A DNA stretch of 64,000 bases. It comes from Branchiostoma lanceolatum (Eukaryota; Chordata; Leptocardii; Amphioxiformes; Branchiostomatidae). This document shows, in pieces, positions 55,996 through 64,000 of this stretch; positions within the stretch are counted from its first letter, which is position 1, and every line of letters starts with the position of its first letter. The DNA is taken from assembly GCF_035083965.1 (NCBI RefSeq), contig NC_089725.1, positions 30,885,925-30,949,924 of the forward strand, written 5' to 3'. The notes beneath the pieces are model-generated. The model saw nothing but the letters and a program-made list of their open reading frames with translations, made no database searches and was not told the DNA's origin. The translations under genes were made by a program, and so were the position numbers.

Positions 55996-58900
55996 TCCGG
56001 CCGGTAGGTGATGACTAACAGCTCCATCGCCATGCGCGCGATGAACAGCACGAAGTTTAATCCTGAGAGGAAAGAGAACAACAAGAAAACATAAACGAAA
56101 TTCATAGACAAAAATCGATATAATTTTTCCATACATCTTAAAATTCATTAAACTTTACTTCAATGAACTCATGATTCACAAAACTTTGCCTGATAAAACC
56201 ACGAGTCACACGAATTCAATTTAGGTGGCTCATTCGCCGATTTCACACTTCCCATGATGCCCCATTGGGGCGTCGTAAACTCCGGCACTGCCCAATTTAC
56301 GGTAATTCTTCTTAGCGCGCGTGAACCAACAGAAAACCCAAGTAGGAGGGCGGTAAAGCTGCAGGAAGGTAACGTTACGTTTTTTGTGTTGATTCTCATC
56401 AAACCTGTCATAATTACATGTTTTATATACTGGGGAGGTAATACGGAACAATTTTTAAAGGTTTTACCAGTGTTTGTCTATAGAACTTAGAAGTTGAATT
56501 TGTATAATGTCACAGAGACTTTCTTTAAAACACTGAATAAACAGAATGCAGGAAAAACGTCTATACAGATATTTAACAATGAAGTATTACTTGCGACAAT
56601 AAAATCAATTCTTAGTCTTCAATTTTGATTTTATTTGAGTTGTTTACGAAAAGTTTGTGGAAAGTGAATTGTGGGTGATGTATGACACACCATACTCTTG
56701 CCAGCTTTGATTCAGATGTCCTGTCGGTGATGACAGAATCTGAAATAAACCAAGCAACTTTAAATAAATGCACACATCTATATTGAATTGACTCTGATGA
56801 TCATCTCTCAGATAGTAACAGTTACAGTTATTACAGTAACACTTACACAGTAATAGATACACTAGTTATCATTTCTCAGACAGTACTAGTTACAGTAGTT
56901 TAGAGAGCATAAACAATGTGTTTCATGGTTGTTTGAATAACACGTCCAGGAATTTCACACTCGTTAGCAAATTGTTTTCTTCAGATCAGAGTGTCACATG
57001 TTTTGACCGAAAAATGCTCTGTTCTTCATGATATATTACTATTTTGACAAGGCAGTTATGACTTTGGTACCGTGGTGATAATTTCTTCTTCCCTTTCGTA
57101 CTACGATCGAAACACACACCAACCAAGAAAGTTACACATAAAAGACGTGAAGTTAGCGGAGTATAAAAATATACAGAATTGTCAACTGATTAACAACAAC
57201 AACTGATTCAAAAGTAGTGTTTAGCACTAGGATTGATTTCCCTTTTCGTAGAATATTCAACTGCAATAACGAACGTTTCGGTGTATTTTTCTTGGTGATA
57301 ATATGCACGTACCGATTCGCTGCGGAGACAGGCCATCCCGCTTGAAGTTTGCGCGACTTTCGCGCGCTAAGAAGAATTACCGTAAATTGGGCAGTGCCGG
57401 AGTTTACGACGCCCCAATGGGGCATCATGGGAAGTGTGAAATCGGCGAATGGATCGCCGTCTAGTGGAAAGGGGGCCTGACCGCGTGACCTACTCTGCAA
57501 GCAGAGACTCGGCTCCGGCTGGTTTTTCACGTGTCTTTAAGCGTTTTAGTCTGGCTGTCCTGTTTTCTTTATGTCAACCGACAAAACGGCCAAATGGCCG
57601 GCGAACATAAAGAAAACGGGGCAACGTAGAAATCCCTACAAAAACGCATAAAGACATGTCAAAGAGCCCAATCTCTGCTTGGACAGTACGCGTGACCCAC
57701 CTAGAGAGACTACCGCTAACATGTGTTCCCCAGCCTCGGTGGCTCCGGCCTGGGTTGTGTACACGTAACCTAGCAACGCCGTGTAGAACGCCAGGATGTG
57801 GATCACCTGCCGAGCAAAAAGGGGAGGCTGCAGTCAGCTGAGACACGTGCAAACCCCTCAAACCAGAGTTGATTTTGTACACACTTTCAGCAACTAATTG
57901 CTGTTGGATCCCTCGAACAGAAGACATTTCTGGCACTAAATATATCGCAGAATTGGGGCAGACGGTGATAAATGTGCTAGTCTCCAAGCAGATACATCGG
58001 TTAGGCTTGTTTTATGGGTCATTTCTGGCCTGCGTGTCTACGTCCCACTCTGATAATGCACCTTTTCTTCCTGTTCCACCTCCCTGGCTGTCAGATTTAG
58101 GAGGAGGCGAAGAGTAAGAAATGTGCACGACTTCAGTAGACAGATCCACTAGATGGAGCTATTAAAACATGCGTACACATCAACACTGAGTCGGATCCTT
58201 ACATCTGCTTGGATATTATACATACATGGGGTGAATCAGCTGGCTTGAGAAGACATACGGCCATGACTACTTTTCTTGAATAGTCCCGAATCAGTTGGCA
58301 ACTAGCCCGACTCAACCCTTCTTTCTTCTTTCGTTTGAGGCAGCCGCCTTCATCGTGGTGAAGATTTTGCTACCTTTCTACTACTGGAAGTCTACTGCGC
58401 TTGGGAGTGAAGATGTGAAATGTAACAAACCAGGGGTTGGGAATGGGAAGGGTGGATTTAGATCTGTTGTTTAAAACTGTCAAGAGTTGGACTGAGGGCG
58501 ACCGAGGCTGGAAGGCTGTTCCAGTCCTCGGTCGTCCTGGGGAAGAAAGACTGTCTTCTGTACTCGGTTCTGGATGCAGGGACTCTGTAAGCTGCTGAGT
58601 GCAGATGTCTGGACGAGCGGGATGGTGCTGCAGGGGTGGGGGCAACTCTCGAGTTTATAACTACAAGGCTATTGTGATACTTATAAAAAGTGATGAGTCT
58701 AGCTCTTCTCCGCCTAGCATGCAGGGTGGGCCACTTTAGTTCATCAAGCATGTCCTGCACACTAGAGGTGCGTCTAAAGCGGTTTAACACCCATCGGGCA
58801 GCTCTACGCTCACCGCTCAACCCTCACCGTGTACTCTTCATAGATCCTAACGCAATCGCTGATCGTCAAGCAGACGTTGTTGTTGTGCTACCGTGTGCGA

Positions 58901-59206
58901 GTTTGCATATACGTCCCTACACTGTAAAGATGAGGTTCTGTGTGGTGACGCTAGATGGCGCTGATATGCGTACATGTACCTACCATCAATGTGAATATGA
59001 AGTTCTGCGTGGTGACGCTAGATGGCGCTGATATGCGTACATGTACCTACCATCAATGTGAATATGAAGTTCTGCGTGGTGACGCCAGGCTCCTGCGTGT
59101 GCAGGTAGACCACCACGTCGTAGATCGCGGCGCCCAGCAAGGCAAAGAACAAGACGTAAGACACCAGGATGAAGCTCTCCTTCTTAGACAAGCGCGTCTT
59201 GGCCAT
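55962..59206 (-). CDS. Small multi-span membrane protein, 120 aa, unrecognised
   Basis: Three exons in phase on the minus strand: 59051-59206, 57701-57806, 55962-56062 (TAA). The protein starts MAKTRLSKKESFILVSYVLF and shows three hydrophobic segments: FILVSYVLFFALLGAAIYDV, VIHILAFYTALLGYVY, and LNFVLFIARMAMELLVITY. It ends RPEAYLQFTDSGK. There is no cleavable signal peptide pattern and no cysteine motif. The donor for exon 2 is GTGGGT after CTAG, since the nearer GTAGTC would break phase with exon 3. The VSY...IYDVVV stretch loosely recalls the first helix of OSTC-type oligosaccharyltransferase subunits, but the rest does not match, so no name is given. The donor end of exon 1 and the stop-codon end of exon 3 are both tandemly repeated. 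Intron 2 contains a 1.2 kb inverted-repeat element. Confidence 0.75.
56229..57455. mobile_element. 1.2 kb element with near-perfect 95 bp inverted repeats
   Basis: CATTCGCCGATTTCACACTT..CCCCATTGGGGCGTCGTAAA..TTACGGTAATTCTTC at 56229-56328 returns inverted at 57358-57455. No transposase inside. It lies in intron 2 of the small membrane protein. Confidence 0.88.
58320..58820 (-). mobile_element. CR1/L2-like LINE ORF2 C-terminal fragment
   Basis: Minus frame 58820-58458 encodes [45 protein letters not shown] and [20 protein letters not shown], a continuous RT terminus, with a (GAA)n tail. It lies in intron 1 of the small membrane protein. Confidence 0.88.
58925..59062 (-). repeat. Tandem copies of small membrane protein exon 1 donor boundary
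   Basis: A 67 bp unit containing the exon end (CAGAACTTCATATTCACATT) and donor ATG|GTAGGT occurs at 59045 (functional) and 58978, with a third, partial unit near 58930. Confidence 0.9.
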
Positions 59207-59739
59207 TCCTCCACGCCGAGCCGTGCACTTCTAGCATCCTCGAGCAACCCTCAGCAGAAGAAACTCCGGTCTTCCGAGGCTACGGCTAAGTCATACTTGT
59301 GTGGACGCAGCAGCAGAACGTTACAGTTCGCCCGTTGCCAAGGGAACGATTGTAAAGGGCAGCGTGACCTTAGATGACCGTGATGCGTTCTTTCTTCGAA
59401 TTCCGTTCTAGAACGGCATTGGCGAGACGCGTCCACAATCTCGAAGAATGGAAAGCCCCTGTCACACTTGTGCGTGTATACATGCCCGCAGGAGTTGCGT
59501 ATTAACATGTCTTTGGTTTAGGTTAAGTTTGCAGCCGAAGAAGTAATTTCTTTGGCTTGATAACCAGGCTGCCCAACGGTGGGTCAAAGTAGAAAACAGG
59601 TTCCTCCCCGCAAAATTACTTTAACAAGAAAAATGTCACTGCGGAACTCATGCGCACTTGAATATACGCACAGTGTGACAGGGCCCTAACGTTAAGCCCC
59701 TATCTTATTGATGCTGCGGCATGTTGGTTAATGAAAATG

Positions 59740-60130
59740 AATGAAGACCTTTATTGTATGTTCGTGCCCTGAGGGGCTAGATACAGGTCGTTTAACATAA
59801 ACCTAACTAACATGTAAGTGACATATACAGTGAAATATATACAGTACATTGTGTAAACATACATGGTAGACGAAAGTGATAACTAAGCTAATCCAGTAGT
59901 TAAAGTCAACTTCTTCTCGCTTCTTTGTACATGTGTAGATATATGAACAGATCATGTTTTTTATACAAGGTTTGTCTAGACGCAACAAAAATATGAATTT
60001 ATCCGTTGCGTTTAAATATTCAAAGTATGGGAATTTCTCATTAATACATTTGAAAAGAACATTTCTTTCTATATCGTAAAGTTTACAATCTAAAATGAAG
60101 TGCCGCTCATCTTCTATTTGACCTCGTTGC
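59740..60130 (-). mobile_element. LINE ORF2 C-terminal fragment with 3' end
   Basis: On minus, EDERHFILDCKLYDIERNVL (about 60115-60055), then YTCTKKREEVDFNYW and a 3' end with CAATAAAGG at 59750. E-D-E-x-H-F...C is the terminal zinc-knuckle-like motif of many LINEs. Confidence 0.8.
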
Positions 60131-61315
60131 GACCGAGCGATCTGACAGAGCGCTCAACGAATATCATCGATAAAAATATGAATATTTTTACGCTTCGTTT
60201 GTTCTGTTACCTTTTTAGTCATGACTTAAACGTTTTGCATGATAATGCCATACAAAAGTCGAGGATAACACAAATCTAATTTAGGACGCAGCGAGCCCGC
60301 CAACGTGTTGCGGGTCCAATGAGATAGGAGTTTTACATGGATTCCAAAGGAAATGCAGGCCAGGCTGAACAGCTTGCCGATCTAGTCTCTACAAGACTAA
60401 CTACTCCAGGGTTTCACTTGCTGGCGAAATGTGATCTTCACTGTGGACTTACTCTACTGGCTAATCATTCCTTTTTCTGCCGAATTCTACGATTCATAAG
60501 CCCGTAAGAGGGCCTGGTGGAGGCTATTGCCGATTAGCTTGGACATGGAACGTTACCGCTTCACAAGGGCAAGGCAATAAAGGTACCATCCTCCGAATTA
60601 ACCACTGGCTCAATCTTTTCGTTTGCTAACCACGGGCACATAGTAAAAAGTAGATGTCAAATGGAACGATGTTAACGTAACCGTGAACAGGCGTTGCTTT
60701 GGAGGGATCATATTTTGAACCCCTGGGAGCCACCAGAACAAAGAATACAGTTTAGATCCGTCTTCTCTCTCCTTGAAACATGTGTAGACGAATTTACACA
60801 CTGGCAGTTTGATTAAACCAGCCCAGGTTATGGGGATAAGCCATCAGCATGCATGTATTTGGATCAATGATAAATGAAAATCAATATATGTATATTATAT
60901 ACAGGACGGTTCGGGGTACTCTGGGCGAAGGGAAACTGTTCGCCTGAAGAACACCTCGTTACTGGTGACTTTTAAACATCAGTTGGTCAAGTTTCCGTTT
61001 GAACCTTTATCCCCGAGAAGCTCCAACTTAAGGCATACATGTGATACAAGCGACGAAGATTAAACTACGTTGTTAGTCTACAATAATTTTCTATATATAC
61101 GATACTAACGCGGTGCACGTGTTTGACTTCTTTTATTTTAAATTCGTCATTGTGTCTGGTTGCATGTTCATGAATCTTGCCATGGCCCTTTGATGGCAAG
61201 AAGTTAGAAAAACTTACCACTCGGTCCGCATATGACATCTACCGATGATCTGGTACCAATGATGAGTCATGGCATAGGTACTGGTGTCTTTGTTTAAATA
61301 AATAAATAACTAATA
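60131..61315. other. Gene-free stretch
   Basis: No gene is recognised. ACCACTGGCTC..TTTGCTAACCACGG at 60600-60640 resembles part of the MITE at 1257-1660. Confidence 0.45.
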
Positions 61316-61769
61316 GTCTTTATTGCATGTTCAGTCTCCAGGGGGATAAATGCACAGGATATCATGTATGGGGTAATTGAATTAAAAGAGAATAATATAG
61401 GATCAATAACGTTAACGTCTACAATACTAAACGGTATACCAATGTACTACCGTATATCTAAGTTCTAGTGGCTTCTTCTCTCTTGGCGACATAATTACAT
61501 ACTTCGACCATTACATAAACATTTGATATTGTCTTACATCTCTTGTCAATCTGAATTGTTTTGAACAGATACTGACGCTTGTTTTCATACATTACACGGT
61601 CTAGTAATACCCCCATTCCACTTGGACGGCGCTCTCGCCGCGGCGACCTAAAATTGGCCAAATCGCCGTGAGAGCGCCGAACTCCTGGAAAACGTGCTCA
61701 AGTGGAATCTCTACGGCGACCCTTGGGCGCTCTCTGCGCGACCAAAAGGTCAAATGTCAGCAACTTTTT

Positions 61770-63135
61770 ATGAGTGACCAAAGATTTTACAGGTCACTCA
61801 ACGAATTCCAGAGATAAAGAACGAATTGTTTTTGCATTTTGTGTGCTTTGTTGTCTTTTTTTGTCATACCTATACTGGATTACGCTGCGAGTGTGTGGGG
61901 TTTTAAAAAGTATGACAAAAGCATTGTTATTCAGGATAGAGCCATTCGGTGCTTCCTTGGCGTTCACCGTTTTGCTCCCACTCATGCCATAAATGGTGAC
62001 ATGGGCTGGACACCGTGTGAAGTTAGATGGAAAGGGGCTATGGTGGCTATGTGGAACAGGCTAGTGAATATGTCTGACGACAGGATTACAAAGAGAGTTT
62101 TTAGATGGGACTTGCGAAATAATGGTCCCTGGAGTAAAGACTTGTATGAAATATTCTTTGAGTCAGAACAAGAACATGTTTTCAAAATAGGTTAAGAGGC
62201 GATACGAGACTCACCAAAGATGTACTATTTTCGCAATATGAACAAAAGTGGGCTTATGAGCTTTGGCTTAAGCCAAAACTAAGAACCTATGCATTGATAA
62301 AAGACTCATTCTCCCCGGAGAGATATGTTACACTCCCTCTTACAAGAGCCCGGAGATCTCTGTGTGCCCAGCTGAGAGCGGGCATATTACCCTTGTCTAT
62401 TGAAACAGGAAGATTTAATGCCATTCCTGAGGATGATAGAATTTGTCTACTGTGTAATCTACATGAAATTTAGAATGAGGTCCATTTCCTATTTTATTGC
62501 CCTTTCTACGACAGTTTACGCCAAACACTGTTCAACAAAATGTACAACAAGAGACCTGATATCATTTGGGAAAGAGATGAAACAAAACTTATCTGGTTAT
62601 TCACAGAGGGGGTATTTGAAATTGCTTCATACATTCAACAGGCTTGGAAGGAACGTAAGCACTACATCTACTCATAACAAGACAGCAACAACAACAAAAT
62701 ACTTCAATGGAATGATTTGATCCTATTTTGCATCTAGTTTTAGTTTTGTTTGGGTTTGTCTCTACCCTGTCATGTACTGTTTTGACTGTTATATACTGAG
62801 TTGACATACGTGTGTTACCTTCAACAACTTTTTATTTGAATTTAATTTATGTTCATTTACCACTTGCTTTCTTGAATTGATTTGAATCAATGTACCAGGT
62901 GTGTCCCTTTTGTGTTGCCATTATATTATGCTCATAATATTTTGTGTTACTCATTATTGCTATTATTATGATTTATTTCCGATTATCATTATTTACTACT
63001 GTACCTCTACCAATACTCCCATGTCAAGTTTATGTATATCACCTATTTGTTTGTTTGTATGTATGTATGTATAGATTAAGTACACCTTACGAGAGTCGCT
63101 GTACTTTTGTTGTGTCAATAAAGATTGTTGTATTC
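61770..63135 (+). pseudogene. Degenerate forward LINE ORF2 C-terminus and 3' end
   Basis: 61866-62190 encodes PILDYAASVWGF, IQDRAIRCFLGVHRFAPTHA and MWNRLVNMSDDRITKRVF. A frameshift and at least one stop follow, with WERDETKLIW and CLLCN...EVHFLFYCPFYD further on in other frames. It ends with TCAATAAAG near 63116. Inactive. Confidence 0.85.
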
Positions 63136-63136
63136 A

Positions 63137-63230
63137 ATTGGTGTCCTATAAGTCCGTATGGGCTGGGCGACTTTTTGAGTCGCAGGACACGGAAATAAAC
63201 ATTCATTCAAACATTCAAACATACCTTTAC
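63137..63230 (+). mobile_element. Retroelement-type tail with ATTC repeats
   Basis: GTCCGTATGGGCTGGGCGAC, then CGCAGGACACGGAAATAAAC and CATTCAAA repeats; a relative is at 47893-47990. Confidence 0.6.
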
Positions 63231-63268
63231 CTCTTGCATTAAATTTGAATGATAGAATCAAGGGGAAA

Positions 63269-63640
63269 ACGCTGCGGCCCTTTGATCCTTCGCTGCGGCC
63301 CTTTGATCCCATCGCCATCCTCGGCGGTCTCACGGCGACTGTTTTGGACATGTTCAAAACCATCGCCGAGGTTAGACCCCCATTCCACTTGGACGGCGCT
63401 CTCACCACGCTCTCACGGCGGCCTAAAATTGGCCAGATCGCCGTGAGAGCGCCGAACCCCTGGAAAACGTGCACCACTTCAAGAATGAAATTTGTTTGAA
63501 CTACAGATATGACCATTCAATCATCGTAGAGCGCTCGCTGCGGCCCTTTGATCCTTTGCTGCGGTCATTTGATCCCATCGCCATCCTCGGCGCGCACACG
63601 GCGACTGTTTTGGACATGTTCAAAACCATCGTCGAGGTGA
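63269..63640 (+). repeat. Duplicated 100 bp block inside the TIR element
   Basis: CGCTGCGGCCCTTTGATCC followed by CATCGCCATCCTCGGCG and GGACATGTTCAAAACCATCG occurs at 63269-63370 and 63535-63640. Confidence 0.85.
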
Positions 63641-64000
63641 CGGCGCGCTCTCGCCGCGCTCCCACGGCGCTCTCGCCGCGCTCTCGGCGCTCTCACGGCG
63701 ATCTGGCCAAATTGAGGACTCATTGAGGTCGCCGCGAGAGCGCGGCGAGAGCGCCGTCCAAGTGGAACGGGGGTATAAGAAATACATTTCATCTTCAATA
63801 CGTGAGTTATTACAAAATTTACATAATTTATCATGTAGAGGGGTACGGCTATGCCTGCCAGATTCAATATGTAGTGGATGGTCACTGATATGACGTTTAC
63901 ACACGGCTCTACGATTGTTATGCCGGTCATGAACCTTTCTGTGTTAATTTGCATGGCTCACGGTGAAAAAATACAACGGTGAGTCATTAGCTTTGGTCAC

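Larger units (their letters stand above)
61614..63776. mobile_element. TIR element (TACCCCCATTCCACTTGGAC) with nested contents
   Basis: Ends TACCCCCATTCCACTTGGAC..GGCGCTCTC at 61614 and GAGAGCGCCGTCCAAGTGGA..CGGGGGTA at 63776 are inverted repeats, flanked by TTA. Internal partial copies of the same end start at 63376. Inside are a forward LINE and a repeated CGCTGCGGCCCTTTGATCC block. Confidence 0.8.
61316..63960 (-). mobile_element. LINE ORF2 end split by a 2.16 kb insertion
   Basis: Reading on minus, 63904-63777 encodes LCKFCNNSRIEDEMYFL and resumes at 61613 as LLDRVMYENKRQYLFKTIQ, continuing to a CAATAAAGAC end near 61320. Rejoined, EDEMYFLLD.....R.YLF has the same form as EDERHFILDC...ER.VLF at 59740-60130. 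The break carries TTA on both sides. Confidence 0.8.

Noticed and set aside
63245-63954. Arg/Ser/Pro-rich frames around 63.2-63.9 kb
   Set aside because: They arise from GCGCTCTCGCC-type TIR sequence; only the short LCKFCNNSRIEDEMYFL piece is meaningful, as a LINE remnant.

Overview
The window reads as a piece of a lancelet (Branchiostoma, cephalochordate) chromosome. Genes are animal-type, with many short GT-AG introns. They include SEL1L, ZFPL1 and an intron-bearing PGBD5, a domesticated piggyBac gene that, from memory, is shared by cephalochordates and vertebrates. The repeats are short: MITEs, fragments of non-LTR retroelements, and tRNA-derived SINEs with a Deu-type body. Several exons are extended by tandem copies of their own splice boundary, which I recall being called mirage minisatellites at the amphioxus Adh locus. 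All exon models were built by hand from splice signals, phase and family knowledge; nothing was searched or aligned by program.

Layout, left to right. (1) 198-9535, minus: SEL1L, an ER-associated degradation adaptor, 12 exons visible, 3' end beyond the left edge. (2) 10309-16558, plus: PGBD5, 8 exons, 526 aa, head to head with SEL1L across a 773 bp shared promoter region. (3) 16.6-20.2 kb: repeats only. (4) 20843-22122 plus and 32003-33302 minus: a convergent pair of paralogous basic proteins (303 and 296 aa, counted from the MAT start) sharing a GC-box promoter and a short upstream ATG exon. Their C-termini look like vertebrate C1orf115/RDD1. (5) 22.96-25.9 kb: a 1.1 kb direct duplication in which only the second copy carries a 463 bp hAT-type MITE. 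(6) 27317-29169, plus: a 119 aa predicted secreted peptide precursor. (7) 36048-41997, plus: ZFPL1, a cis-Golgi RING-like membrane protein, 7 exons, 346 aa. (8) 42-50 kb: dense foldback MITEs and one long-TIR element inserted in a G-run. (9) 50047-53550, plus: an uninterrupted 1167 aa leucine-rich-repeat receptor with a repetitive cytoplasmic tail rich in tyrosine and SH3-type motifs. (10) 55962-59206, minus: an unrecognised 120 aa multi-span membrane protein, 3 exons. (11) 59.7-64 kb: nested retroelement and TIR-element insertions.

Functionally SEL1L, ZFPL1 and the small membrane protein belong to, or are compatible with, the secretory pathway, but nothing here shows an operon-like or co-regulated unit. 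The strongest unifying signal is structural. Eight exons in four of the eight genes have their edge copied in tandem, often with an apparently usable splice site, and most PGBD5 introns begin with repeat DNA within a few bases of the donor site.
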